64,000 nt of DNA from JABDJX01 sp039942715. Lineage in GTDB: Bacteria > Pseudomonadota > Alphaproteobacteria > Rhodobacterales > Rhodobacteraceae. The translations under genes and the position numbers were made by a program. The DNA is taken from positions 496,001 through 560,000 of the forward strand of contig JBDVBY010000006.1 of the NCBI GenBank assembly GCA_039942715.1, written 5' to 3'. The notes beneath the pieces are model-generated. The model was given only the letters and a program-made list of their open reading frames with translations. It ran no database searches and had not been told where the DNA came from. This document shows, in pieces, positions 16,859-25,796 of this stretch. Numbering within the stretch: the first letter of the stretch is position 1; each line of letters opens with the position of its first letter.

Positions 16859-17644
16859 CTAAACTGAAGATTGTTTGCCCTTCGAAAGCAGTGAAACGCT
16901 TAAGACACCAAACGTCACAAGGCATATGAAAACTGTCGAAAGTGCATTGATCTCAGGACTGACCCCAAGCCGGACTGATGAGAAAATCTTAATCGGCAAA
17001 GTTGTTGAGGCAGGCCCGGCAGCAAAGGATGCAATCACCAAATCATCTAGCGATAAGGTGAATGCCAAAAGCCACCCGGCAAAAACAGCAGGCGCGATAA
17101 TTGGAAGGGTAACAAGGCGAAAAGCTTCAAACCTTGTGGCACCAAGATCTTGCGCTGCTTCTTCCAATGCACGATCAAAGCTGACCAAGCGCGACGACAC
17201 CACAACCGAGACAAAACACATCGCGAATGTGGTGTGTGCCAAAACAATTGTCAGCACACCGCGATCCAACCCAATCGAGATGAACAGCAACAACAGCGAC
17301 AAACCAGTGATCACTTCGGGCATCACAAGGGGCGCATAAATCATGCCCGTGAACAACGAACGGCCAAAGAAACGCCCGCGCCGCACCAAGACATAGGCGG
17401 CCATTGTTCCCAGGACGGTCGCGATAGTGGAGGAGATAAGAGCAACTTTCAAAGTCACCCATGCCGCGTCCAAAAACGCCTGGTTTTGCCAAAGCGCGCC
17501 GTACCAACGCGTTGAAAAGCCGCCCCAGACCGTCACCAGCTTAGAGGCATTGAAGCTATAGATCACAAGGATCAGCATCGGCAGATACAAAAACGCCAAT
17601 CCCAATGTAAGCGAAACCACATTTAATGCAGACATCCGCCTCAT
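16859..17644 (-). CDS. potI: Polyamine ABC transporter permease PotI/PotC type
   Basis: A 261-aa inner-membrane permease with six hydrophobic segments and the EAA loop EEAAQDLGATRFEAFRLVTLP that contacts the ATPase. The start ATG 17644 overlaps the stop of potH by 4 bases (ATGA); the longer upstream frame lies inside potH. It is the last gene of the potFGHI-like operon for import of putrescine or a related polyamine. Confidence 0.9.
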   Translation of the reverse strand: MRRMSALNVVSLTLGLAFLYLPMLILVIYSFNASKLVTVWGGFSTRWYGALWQNQAFLDAAWVTLKVALISSTIATVLGTMAAYVLVRRGRFFGRSLFTGMIYAPLVMPEVITGLSLLLLFISIGLDRGVLTIVLAHTTFAMCFVSVVVSSRLVSFDRALEEAAQDLGATRFEAFRLVTLPIIAPAVFAGWLLAFTLSLDDLVIASFAAGPASTTLPIKIFSSVRLGVSPEINALSTVFICLVTFGVLSVSLLSKGKQSSV

Positions 17645-18522
17645 GGTCCTGACTCGCGACGCAATTGTCTTTGGAACAAAACGATTGGGATGATCAAGAC
17701 AAGCAGCAGCACGATGGCAACCGCACTTGCAATAGGCCAATCGCGGTTTGTAAAAAACTCTTCCCAGAGAACTTTGCCGATCATCAGCGTGTCAGAGCCA
17801 CCAAGCAGCGACGGGATCACAAACTCACCCATCGCCGGAATAAAGACGAGGAAACACCCCGCCCAAACACCTTGGCGCGACAATGGCGCTGTCACACTCC
17901 AGAAAGCTTGCAAGCGGGAGCACCCAAGATCTTCAGCAGCCTCAAGCAGACTGCCATCCATCCGCTCCAATGAGGCATAAATCGGCAAAACCATAAACGG
18001 CAAATAGGTGTAAACGATCCCGATATAGACTGCGACAGGCGTGTTAATCATAGCAAGCGGGCCGTCAATAACACCTAGCCAAAGCAGCGCTTGGTTTAAC
18101 AGGCCTTCGTTCGCTAAAATGCCCATCCACGCATAAACGCGGATCAAAAAGCTGGTCCAAAACGGCAGGATGATCAAAAGCATCAAGCTCGGTCGCCACC
18201 TTTCTGGTGCGCGCGACATCGCATAGGCGATTGGGTATCCGACAATGAGGGTCAGAACGGTGGCGACACCGGCAATCTGCAGCGATGACAGGAACGCCTT
18301 CCAATAGAGATCATCCGTGGTCAGAAACCAGTAGCTTTCAAAATCAAGCGCGAACCAAAAAGCTTTGATCGACTCCCAACCACCCCAAACATCCACCGTT
18401 GGCGTATAAGGTGGGATCGCAAGGGCCGCATCACTTAGCGAGATTTTCAGAACGATTAGGAAAGGGATGAAGAAAAGCGCCAACAGCCATAGGAACGGAA
18501 GAAGGGTGAACACGCGCTTCAT
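17641..18522 (-). CDS. potH: Polyamine ABC transporter permease PotH/PotB type
   Basis: A 293-aa permease with an N-terminal helix, a long periplasmic loop (about residues 31-80) and further helices, with the EAA motif EAAEDLGCSRLQAFWSVTAPL near residue 195. The size of the first periplasmic loop is typical of PotH/PotB. It overlaps the ATPase gene upstream and the second permease downstream, each by 4 bases, so all three are translationally coupled. Confidence 0.92.
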   Translation of the reverse strand: MKRVFTLLPFLWLLALFFIPFLIVLKISLSDAALAIPPYTPTVDVWGGWESIKAFWFALDFESYWFLTTDDLYWKAFLSSLQIAGVATVLTLIVGYPIAYAMSRAPERWRPSLMLLIILPFWTSFLIRVYAWMGILANEGLLNQALLWLGVIDGPLAMINTPVAVYIGIVYTYLPFMVLPIYASLERMDGSLLEAAEDLGCSRLQAFWSVTAPLSRQGVWAGCFLVFIPAMGEFVIPSLLGGSDTLMIGKVLWEEFFTNRDWPIASAVAIVLLLVLIIPIVLFQRQLRRESGP

Positions 18523-19637
18523 GACGGCAGAATTAGCCCCGCATCATCGCTCCACGACAACCAAACAGTATCTTCCCAAGTGAAATCACGCCGGTTCAAG
18601 CGCGACCGGTTGCCAACCTCACAAGTTAGAACGCGCCCTTCTTCAACCTCTACATGATAGGTCGAACGGCTGCCCAAATATCCAATGTCCAATATTTTGC
18701 CCTGCACCCTGTTACGGGTATCCGGCGCATCTCTGCTGATCGCAATCTTTTCAGGACGGATCGCGAATGTGGCTGCGGCCCCAAGTGTTAGTGCACCGCC
18801 TTCTTGCCCCACCAAGGGCGCACGCCTATCGCCCCAACTCAGTTCAATAAACGGGTTTACCGCGGATACACGCCCTTCGATCAGATTCACATCGCCAATG
18901 AAATCAGCCACATAAACGCTCTTTGGCTGTTCATAAATCTGCGCAGGTGTATCAACCTGCATCAGCTTGCCTTCGTCCATAACAGCAACGCGCGTCGCCA
19001 CAGTCATCGCCTCTTCCTGATCATGGGTGACAATCACAAAAGTGGTGCCAGTCGATTCCTGAATGTCCACGAGCTCAAACTGCGTGTCCTGCCGCAGTTT
19101 CTTGTCTAACGCTCCAAGCGGTTCATCCAGCAGCAACACCTTTGGAGATTTCGCAAGCGAGCGTGCCAAGGCAACACGCTGACGTTGACCACCCGAGATT
19201 TGATGTGGCTTGCGGCGGGCAAACTTTTCCAGCCTTGTCAGTTCTAGCATCTCTTCCACACGCGCCGTGATCTGACTCTTTGGCATCCGCTCACGCTTAA
19301 GCCCAAACGCGATATTGTCCCAAACGTTCAGGTGCGGAAAAAGCGCGTAGGACTGGAACATCATGTTCACCGCACGCTTGTTCGGCGGCACCGATGCCAT
19401 GTCCTGCCCATCAATAAAAATGCGTCCGGAGGTGGGCTGCTCAAACCCCGCGAGCATCCGCATTAACGTTGTCTTGCCACACCCCGACGGACCCAAAAGT
19501 GCAAAGAACTCAGCTTCAAATATATCCAACGAGACATCATTGATCGCCGCCGTATCATCAAAGCGCTTGGTGACGCCCTGCACCTTGATCAAAGGCTCGG
19601 CGCCGGGAACGTCCCAAGGCTCTAACGTGCTATCCAT
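18519..19637 (-). CDS. potG: Polyamine ABC transporter ATPase PotG type
   Basis: A 372-aa ATPase. Walker A is GPSGCGKTT (about residue 50), the signature is ISGGQRQRVALARS (about 147), and Walker B is VLLLDEPLGALD, followed by the H-loop THDQEEA. The C-terminal TOBE domain (about 290-372) is typical of the spermidine/putrescine class. It energises the PotH-PotI channel and lies 23 bp after the binding-protein gene. Confidence 0.93.
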   Translation of the reverse strand: MDSTLEPWDVPGAEPLIKVQGVTKRFDDTAAINDVSLDIFEAEFFALLGPSGCGKTTLMRMLAGFEQPTSGRIFIDGQDMASVPPNKRAVNMMFQSYALFPHLNVWDNIAFGLKRERMPKSQITARVEEMLELTRLEKFARRKPHQISGGQRQRVALARSLAKSPKVLLLDEPLGALDKKLRQDTQFELVDIQESTGTTFVIVTHDQEEAMTVATRVAVMDEGKLMQVDTPAQIYEQPKSVYVADFIGDVNLIEGRVSAVNPFIELSWGDRRAPLVGQEGGALTLGAAATFAIRPEKIAISRDAPDTRNRVQGKILDIGYLGSRSTYHVEVEEGRVLTCEVGNRSRLNRRDFTWEDTVWLSWSDDAGLILPS

Positions 19638-19660
19638 TCCCGCATGATACCATCAAAGGC

Positions 19661-20746
19661 TCAGGTGCCGGACTTAATCTTTGTCCACATCCGGGTCACC
19701 ACGCGCTGTGTTTTCGGATCATATGGGCTGAAGGTATAAAGCGTCTGCATTGTCGCTTCGTCTGGATAAATCGCCGTATCGTTCAGCAAATCAGGCTCGA
19801 GAAACTCTTGCGCGGCCTTGTTGCCATTTGCATAAAACACATAGTTCGACGCCGCAGCCATGTTTTGCGCATCCAAGATAAAGTTCAGGAAGGTGTGTGC
19901 CGCTTCGGGGTTTGGCGCATCTGCAGGGATTGCCATCATATCAAACCAGATCAAAGCGCCTTCGACGGGGGCAGTGTAAACGATCTCAACACCGTTGCCC
20001 GCCTCTGCGGCCCGGTCACGCGCCTGAAGCCCATCGCCGGACCATCCAAGGGCAACACAAATCTCACCGTTGGCCAGCGCGTTGATATATTCTGACGAAT
20101 GGAACTTGGTAATGTAGGGGCGCACTGCGGAAATCACATCGCCTGCTTGCTGCAACTCAGCCGCGTCACGGCTGTTGGGATCAAGGCCAAGATAGGCCAA
20201 GGCAGCAGGCACAATTTCATTTGGTGCATCAAGGAAATGCACGCCACATTCGCCCAGCTTTTCCATGTTCGCCGGATCAAACACCAGCGCAAGCGAGTTT
20301 ATCTGAGCATCCGCACCCAACAGTTCACTGACTTTGCCAGTATTCACAGCCAACCCCGTGGTGCCCCACATGTAATTGATCGCGTAGGTGTTGTCTGGGT
20401 CGTGTACCGCTGTGCGATCCTTGATCACGTCCCATAGGTTCACAGCATTTGGCAGCTTGGCGTAATCAAGCGGTTGAAACGCGCCCGCGATAATCTGGCG
20501 TTCCAAGAAGTCTCCCGTGGGCACAACGATGTCATAACCTGACCCACCTGCCAGCATTTTGGTCTCAAGCAACTCGTTGGAATCAAAGACATCGTAGATC
20601 AGTTTGATGCCAGTTTCTTCTTCGAATTTCGCGAGCAGACTTTCGTCGATGTAGTCTGACCAATTATAAACCCGCACCTCATCCGCAATCGCCGCAGTCA
20701 CCCCAAAGGTAGCAATCGCCGCTGTCGTCATAAGTTGTCTGATCAT
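19661..20746 (-). CDS. potF: Putrescine-type periplasmic binding protein
   Basis: A 361-aa binding protein. The signal peptide is at about residues 1-22 (MIRQLMTTAAIATFG...AIA) and the mature protein begins with EVRVYNWSDYIDESLL, the standard start of PotF/PotD proteins. FSPYDPKTQRVVTRMWTKIK at the end is also family-like. ATG 20746 is chosen because it has GGGAGA upstream and starts the signal peptide; an upstream frame adds 11 unlikely residues. It captures polyamine in the periplasm for PotGHI. Putrescine versus spermidine cannot be decided here. Confidence 0.92.
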   Translation of the reverse strand: MIRQLMTTAAIATFGVTAAIADEVRVYNWSDYIDESLLAKFEEETGIKLIYDVFDSNELLETKMLAGGSGYDIVVPTGDFLERQIIAGAFQPLDYAKLPNAVNLWDVIKDRTAVHDPDNTYAINYMWGTTGLAVNTGKVSELLGADAQINSLALVFDPANMEKLGECGVHFLDAPNEIVPAALAYLGLDPNSRDAAELQQAGDVISAVRPYITKFHSSEYINALANGEICVALGWSGDGLQARDRAAEAGNGVEIVYTAPVEGALIWFDMMAIPADAPNPEAAHTFLNFILDAQNMAAASNYVFYANGNKAAQEFLEPDLLNDTAIYPDEATMQTLYTFSPYDPKTQRVVTRMWTKIKSGT

Positions 20747-20878
20747 CTTGCCAAATCTCCCGCCTGAGCCAGACGTCATTTGATCAAAAAAACCCTGTTC
20801 GACAAGTCAAATTTGGCCTGCTTCGAATAGAAATTGAGGTTGGCGGACGGGACGAAATCCACCAACCTCACCGTTACC

Positions 20879-22069
20879 CTAACCCGCCGCCGCTCTCCCG
20901 GCGAGGTACTGGTTAAATCTCCACATCCCCCATGCAGCCGGGATCGCGGCTAATCCGCCCAAAGCCCAAGCCAAAGGTTCGTCTGCCATCGTCTCAAAAA
21001 GCTGGGTGTAAGCGTGGATGCCTGCGAATGTCATCGTGGCGTTAAACAGCCCGCGTTTATTGGCTAGCGCAGTCCAGAATGCGCCAACAATAAGCAGAAT
21101 GGCCCAGACAACGGTAAAAGCATGCTCTGAGATGGTAAAAAACTGCGCACGCCACGCATCCTGCATTGCACGCCACTCAGAATAATCCCTGCCATTTTCC
21201 CAAACAGGCGCGCCACTGGCAAAAGACATGCCAACATGATCGCCCCACAATGAGCCAACAAGAAAGGCGAGGTTGCCAACAACAAGCGCCATGACCGCAA
21301 TGATGCCTGTGTGGCGCGCTACCCGATCGGCAAGCTTTGTCGCCGCCCACATGCACGCTGCGACAAGTGCCGCCATCTGCAAGATCGTGAACGTCGATTC
21401 AGGTGAATAAAACACGTAGACCGCATGGTAATAGGCCGTGCCCGTGTCCAGCATCTGCGCAAACGGCACGATGGCAAGCGCGGTGACAAAGCGCACATCA
21501 ATTAACGCCCCGGCAGCAGCCGTCAGAACGGCAACATAGGCAAGAAAGCCAGCACGCGGCAGTCCGCTGATGTCTTGAAATGCAAGCCCAAGACCCGAGA
21601 CATGCAAAACAAGGCCAAGCAGCATCACAGCCCCGGTCGAAAAACGTAAAACGTCGCTGCCTTTGATGAAAAACCACGCAGCAACAGCAGCCACCACAAG
21701 ACCCGCGATGCTCATCACGGGCTCTGCGATGTGGCGATAGGTGTCGACAAGCTCGAAACCTGCGCCACCGATCAGCATACCCGCCCCGACCAAAGTCGCC
21801 GCATTGCCAAGCATCCAGTAAAGCGCGTTACCTCTGAGCAGCACACCCAAACCCGCCATAAGGAAGATACCGCCTGCAATAGCGACGGCAAGCGCGTCCG
21901 CCAGCCAAAAGATTAGCCCAAATGTTGCAGCAAAAATGCCTGCGCACAACACAGCGTTAACCACCAAAGACACCATCGTTTCGCGCGAGCGGCGGGTGAT
22001 TTCGGTGGCGATGTCAGCGGTGATCCAGCCATCAGTGACCAATTGGTTTGTATCGACCACATGGGGCAT
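20879..22069 (-). CDS. Multi-pass membrane protein, DUF2157-like
   Basis: A 396-aa protein with a soluble N-terminus of about 40 residues and ten or more hydrophobic helices, resembling DUF2157-type membrane proteins. The periplasmic loop WENGRDYSEWRAMQDAWRAQ is conspicuous. I start it at ATG 22069 because GGAG lies 6 bases upstream; an earlier ATG in frame (22090) would place the start inside a palindrome. Function is unknown. An operator-like palindrome lies just upstream, so its expression is probably regulated. Confidence 0.75.
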   Translation of the reverse strand: MPHVVDTNQLVTDGWITADIATEITRRSRETMVSLVVNAVLCAGIFAATFGLIFWLADALAVAIAGGIFLMAGLGVLLRGNALYWMLGNAATLVGAGMLIGGAGFELVDTYRHIAEPVMSIAGLVVAAVAAWFFIKGSDVLRFSTGAVMLLGLVLHVSGLGLAFQDISGLPRAGFLAYVAVLTAAAGALIDVRFVTALAIVPFAQMLDTGTAYYHAVYVFYSPESTFTILQMAALVAACMWAATKLADRVARHTGIIAVMALVVGNLAFLVGSLWGDHVGMSFASGAPVWENGRDYSEWRAMQDAWRAQFFTISEHAFTVVWAILLIVGAFWTALANKRGLFNATMTFAGIHAYTQLFETMADEPLAWALGGLAAIPAAWGMWRFNQYLAGRAAAG

Positions 22070-22082
22070 GTGATTCTCCATT

Positions 22083-22097
22083 GTGAACATTGTTCAC
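22083..22097. promoter_or_regulatory. Operator-like palindrome GTGAACA-T-TGTTCAC
   Basis: A perfect 7-bp inverted repeat with a single central base, 14 bp upstream of the chosen start of the membrane protein gene. A second related palindrome lies 55 bp away (22138-22152). The pair looks like binding sites for one dimeric regulator. No regulator gene is adjacent. Confidence 0.65.
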
Positions 22098-22137
22098 GAA
22101 TGGGTAGCATGAGGGATGCACCAGATCAATGAATTTC

Positions 22138-22152
22138 TTGAACGATGTTCAA
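22138..22152. promoter_or_regulatory. Operator-like palindrome TTGAAC-GAT-GTTCAA
   Basis: A 6-bp perfect inverted repeat with a 3-base spacer. It shares the TGAAC/GTTCA core with the site at 22083-22097, and the centres are 55 bp apart. It overlaps the stop codon of the racemase gene. Confidence 0.55.
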
Positions 22153-22844
22153 TTTTCAGCGAACCATTCGGATGGAGCAAGCGAAGAGCGCACCCAATTC
22201 ACGCCGGAAAGTATTGAATACACAGGCAAATTCACTGCCTCTTTAATCGCGCACGCGTAGGGTGTCATGTTGGTACATTCTAACACAATCGCGCCTACGT
22301 CCGGATGTCTTTCCACTAAATCCCGTGCGGCAGCGACATTGTCAGCTTGTGCCTCTTCAATGTTCATCTCGGGTTTGTCCCCCAATATGACCTCCGCAAA
22401 ATGGCCCAGCGGAGCGCCAATCGGCGTGTCCAAAGGCACTCCTGCGGCAGTCAAATGTGCCGTTGACAAACTTTCCGCCGAGATCGTTAAAACCCCTGCC
22501 CGCTTGCCTGCTGGCAACAATGCGTTGATCCCCGCAACTTGCGTGAGCGATGATGTCACCACAGGGACTGAAACCGCTTGCGCCAATGCATCCTGAAACA
22601 CGCACAAGAACCCACAGGTCGTCGTGATCGCAGAGACGCCCTCGGCCTCAAGCTCTTTTGCAGCGGCGATAAAGTGAGACTGCAATCCCTCAGCCCCTTT
22701 CAAAACCACTTGATCAGGCGTCGCTTTGGGAACAACGCGGTAGACCACCGGAAAATCCCATGTCTGCGCATTGCCCATGTCACCGGGAATGCGCGGAAAT
22801 CGCGATTCTAGCATGAGGATTCCAAGTGGTGCAGTCTGATCCAT
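22149..22844 (-). CDS. Aspartate/glutamate racemase family protein
   Basis: A 231-aa Asp/Glu/hydantoin-racemase superfamily protein. The two catalytic cysteines of the fold appear in TTTCGFLC (about residues 70-77) and VLECTNMTP (about 187-195), one per half of the pseudo-symmetric protein. It probably racemises or isomerises an amino acid or hydantoin. It is divergent from a DadA-like oxidoreductase and a TRAP transporter, which fits uptake, racemisation and oxidation of an amino acid; the substrate is not known. Confidence 0.85.
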   Translation of the reverse strand: MDQTAPLGILMLESRFPRIPGDMGNAQTWDFPVVYRVVPKATPDQVVLKGAEGLQSHFIAAAKELEAEGVSAITTTCGFLCVFQDALAQAVSVPVVTSSLTQVAGINALLPAGKRAGVLTISAESLSTAHLTAAGVPLDTPIGAPLGHFAEVILGDKPEMNIEEAQADNVAAARDLVERHPDVGAIVLECTNMTPYACAIKEAVNLPVYSILSGVNWVRSSLAPSEWFAEN

Positions 22845-22918
22845 GCTTGCCCTTCCCGTCGCTTACGGCTTTTGTGTCCAAGGAAAGAAAGCCCAAGCCG
22901 GGCGCGGGGTAAAGCCGG

Positions 22919-24178
22919 ATGTCAGAGACACAGACCAAACGCACTGTCGCGATCATTGGGGCGGGCATTGTCGGAGTCTCAACAGCGATCTGGTGTTTGC
23001 GCGACGGACACAACGTAATTCTGATCGATAAAAAAGGTCCGGCCGAGGGCGCGAGTTTTGGCAATGGCGGCGTGTTAGCCTCTTGCGCGGTTGTGCCTGT
23101 CACGGTGCCCGGCCTGTTGAAAAAAGCGCCGCGCATGCTGTTCGACACCAATCAGCCGCTGTTTTTGAAATGGTCCTACCTGCCTAAGCTCGCTCCTTGG
23201 CTAAGGCGCTACATGAAACACGCAAGCGCCGAGGCTGTGCAGGCGCGCGCCAAAGCAATGACCGCAATCATTGGCGACAGCGTTGCTGATCACCAAGCGC
23301 TTGCCAGCGGCACGGGGGCAGAAAAATGGATCGTTCCCAGTGATTATCTCTACGCCTACAAAAATCGCGGCCAATTTGAAGCTGATGCATTCGGCTGGGA
23401 CGTGCGTGCGCAGAATGGGTTTGAATGGGAGACTCTAGAAGGCCCTGCCCTGAGCGCTTTTGATCCCTGCTTTGCGCCATCGATTGGCTTTGGTGTGAAG
23501 ATGGAAAACCACGGGCGCATCACAGACCCCGGCGCTTACGTCAAAACGCTGGCAGCACACGCACAGGCCCAAGGCGCAAAGCTGATCATCGGGGACGCTA
23601 CGGACATTTTGCGCGAGCATGGCGCAGTCACCGGAGTGCGTGTTGGCGGAGAGAACGTTGCTTGCGATGCAGCGGTCTTAGCCACCGGTGCTTGGTCCGG
23701 CCCGCTAGCAGATCGTCTTGGCGTTCAAGCGCCGCTGGAAAGCGAACGAGGCTATCATTTGGAGTTGTACGAACCCTCTGTGATGCCGCGTACACCGGTA
23801 ATGATTGCCGAGGGCAAGTTCGTGGTCACCCCGATGGACGGTCGCTTGCGGGTCGCGGGGGTTGTCGAATTTGGCGGCCTTGATGCACCGCGTTCGCATC
23901 TGCCATTTCAGCTTTTGGAGCGCGGCGTGCGCGCAGCGATCCCAGGGCTAAAGTGGAAAGAAACCCGCAAATGGATGGGACATCGCCCTTCAATCGTCGA
24001 TTCGCTACCGCTGATCGGGGAAACGACACGTGTCAAAGGTGCCTATCTTGGGTTCGGACATGACCATGTTGGTCTTACCGGAGGCCCAAAAACAGGGCGT
24101 TTGCTGTCCCAAGTGATCTCGGGCCGCAATCCAAACATTGACCTTACCCCCTATTCGCCTGCACGCTTTGTTCCATAA
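22919..24178 (+). CDS. FAD-dependent D-amino-acid dehydrogenase-like oxidoreductase
   Basis: A 419-aa DAO/DadA-family flavoprotein. The ADP-binding motif IIGAGIVGVSTA is at about residues 11-22, ATGAWSGPLAD is in the middle, and the C-terminal flavin motif GHRPSIVDSLPLIG is followed by GFGHDHVGLTGGP. The family oxidises D-amino acids or secondary amines to 2-oxo acids, passing electrons to the respiratory chain. It is followed by dctPQM and divergent from the racemase, so it probably handles the amino acid the TRAP system imports. Confidence 0.87.
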   Translation: MSETQTKRTVAIIGAGIVGVSTAIWCLRDGHNVILIDKKGPAEGASFGNGGVLASCAVVPVTVPGLLKKAPRMLFDTNQPLFLKWSYLPKLAPWLRRYMKHASAEAVQARAKAMTAIIGDSVADHQALASGTGAEKWIVPSDYLYAYKNRGQFEADAFGWDVRAQNGFEWETLEGPALSAFDPCFAPSIGFGVKMENHGRITDPGAYVKTLAAHAQAQGAKLIIGDATDILREHGAVTGVRVGGENVACDAAVLATGAWSGPLADRLGVQAPLESERGYHLELYEPSVMPRTPVMIAEGKFVVTPMDGRLRVAGVVEFGGLDAPRSHLPFQLLERGVRAAIPGLKWKETRKWMGHRPSIVDSLPLIGETTRVKGAYLGFGHDHVGLTGGPKTGRLLSQVISGRNPNIDLTPYSPARFVP

Positions 24179-24217
24179 CACCGGGAAAACCGGACATTTT
24201 TCAACTGGGAGAAAAAG

Positions 24218-25207
24218 ATGAAAAATCTGACGACACTTATGATGGCCACTGCACTGACGACAACGGCCGGACTGCCTGCCTTGGCCGACGGTCATGCGCA
24301 AAAGTGGGATATGCCTATGGCTTATTCTGCTTCGAACTTTCACTCTGAAAACGGCGTCGCGTTTGCTGATTGCGTGCGCGACGGCACGGGCGGTGCAATT
24401 GACATCACGGTGCACCCCGGCGGCTCGCTGTTTAAAGGCGCTGACATCAAACGCGCGATTCAGACCGGACAGGTGCCAATCGGCGAACGTCTGATGTCAG
24501 GTCACCAGAACGAAAACGCGGTCTTTGGTTTTGACAACGTCCCGTTCCTTGCTACTTCGTTTGACGACGCAGAACTTTTGAACAAGGCCGCCTCTGCCAA
24601 GATGGCCGAGCTTCTGGCCGAACAGAACCTGACGGTGCTTTATTCCGTGCCATGGCCGCCACAGGGTCTGTACTTTAACAAGGAAGTGAACGCCGTTGCC
24701 GACATGGAAGGCCTCAAGTTCCGCTCCTACAACAACGCCACATCTCGCTTTGCCGAGCTGACAGGCATGCTGCCAGTCACAATCGAAGCCGCCGAGATTT
24801 CACAGGCTTTCGCAACGGGCGTTGCAGAGTCGATGATCTCGTCAGGCGCCACAGGCTATGACCGTAAGGTTTGGGAGTCGCTGTCGCACTTCTATGAAGT
24901 TAACGGCTGGCTGCCGCGCAACTACGTCATGGTGAACAACGACGCTTGGGGTGACGTTTCGGATGAAAACAAAGCCGCGATCACCGCTTGTGCAGACACT
25001 GCCGCTGCCGCGGGTCTTGAGGCCTCAAAAGCCTACACCCAGTTTACCATGGATGGCCTTGCCGCAGGCGGCATGACCGTTGGCCCAGCAGGTGATGCGC
25101 TTGTCGACGAGCTGAAAGTGATCGGCGAAACTATGGCCGCTGAGTGGCTTGAGAACGCTGGCGAAGACGGTGCAGCCATCTTGGAAGCCTACAAGGCAAT
25201 GAAATAA
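24218..25207 (+). CDS. dctP: TRAP transporter solute-binding protein (DctP)
   Basis: A 329-aa periplasmic receptor with a signal peptide at residues 1-23 (ending LPALA) and the DctP family pattern: GTGGAIDITVHPGGSLFKG, GLKFRSYNN containing the Arg that binds substrate carboxylate (about residues 165-173), and EAAEISQAFATGVAE. GGGAG precedes the ATG. It supplies solute to DctQM. The carboxylate-binding Arg supports an organic acid or amino acid ligand. A stable hairpin follows 8 bp after the stop. Confidence 0.9.
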   Translation: MKNLTTLMMATALTTTAGLPALADGHAQKWDMPMAYSASNFHSENGVAFADCVRDGTGGAIDITVHPGGSLFKGADIKRAIQTGQVPIGERLMSGHQNENAVFGFDNVPFLATSFDDAELLNKAASAKMAELLAEQNLTVLYSVPWPPQGLYFNKEVNAVADMEGLKFRSYNNATSRFAELTGMLPVTIEAAEISQAFATGVAESMISSGATGYDRKVWESLSHFYEVNGWLPRNYVMVNNDAWGDVSDENKAAITACADTAAAAGLEASKAYTQFTMDGLAAGGMTVGPAGDALVDELKVIGETMAAEWLENAGEDGAAILEAYKAMK

Positions 25208-25215
25208 AAAGACTT

Positions 25216-25243
25216 GCCGCCCCGAACCAAAATTCGGGGCGGC
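25216..25243 (+). promoter_or_regulatory. Intercistronic hairpin after dctP
   Basis: A perfect 11-bp stem (GCCGCCCCGAA / TTCGGGGCGGC) with a CCAAAA loop between dctP and dctQ. No U-tract follows. It probably protects the dctP message from 3' decay, or partly terminates, so that more receptor than membrane subunit is made. Confidence 0.8.
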
Positions 25244-25270
25244 ACACTAAAAGACATGCAAGGGGCAGGC

Positions 25271-25792
25271 ATGGGAATGTTACGGAAATTTCTCGACTTT
25301 CTTTATACTGGAGCAGGTGTGTTGGCAGGCCTTTGCCTGATCGCCATCTTGTTTCTGATCGTCATTCAAATGCTGGCCCGTTGGACCGGAGAAGTCTTCC
25401 CCGGCGCGCCTGACTACGCGGGCTACGCGATGGCAGCCGCCTCTTTCCTTGCCTTCGCCAATGCTCTCAACAAAGGCAGCCATATCCGCGTTTCAATCGT
25501 GCTCAACGCCTTGGGCGAACGCGCCCGCTGGTTCCTTGAAATTTGGTGCTTCGCCATCGCAACAGCTGTGGCTTGGTACGTCAGTTACTTCACCTACCGC
25601 ATGCTTGGATTTGCGATCAAATTCAACGATGTTAGTCAGGGTCAGGACGCGACCCCTCTGTGGATACCGCAATCAGCCATGCTGATCGGCATGATCATTC
25701 TGGCCATCGCACTGACCGACAATCTGATCACTCTTATCATGACCGGTAAGCATCGCATCATCCGCGATGTCACCGACACGCAGGCGGAATAA
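25271..25792 (+). CDS. dctQ: TRAP transporter small permease (DctQ)
   Basis: A 173-aa protein with four membrane helices and the DctQ motif around FLAFANALNKGSHIRV (about residues 59-74). It forms the membrane complex with DctM. I choose ATG 25271 because AGGGG lies five bases upstream. ATG 25256 is possible, and the frame is open further upstream through the hairpin. The last codons precede dctM by 4 bp. Confidence 0.87.
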   Translation: MGMLRKFLDFLYTGAGVLAGLCLIAILFLIVIQMLARWTGEVFPGAPDYAGYAMAAASFLAFANALNKGSHIRVSIVLNALGERARWFLEIWCFAIATAVAWYVSYFTYRMLGFAIKFNDVSQGQDATPLWIPQSAMLIGMIILAIALTDNLITLIMTGKHRIIRDVTDTQAE

Positions 25793-25796
25793 CGAC

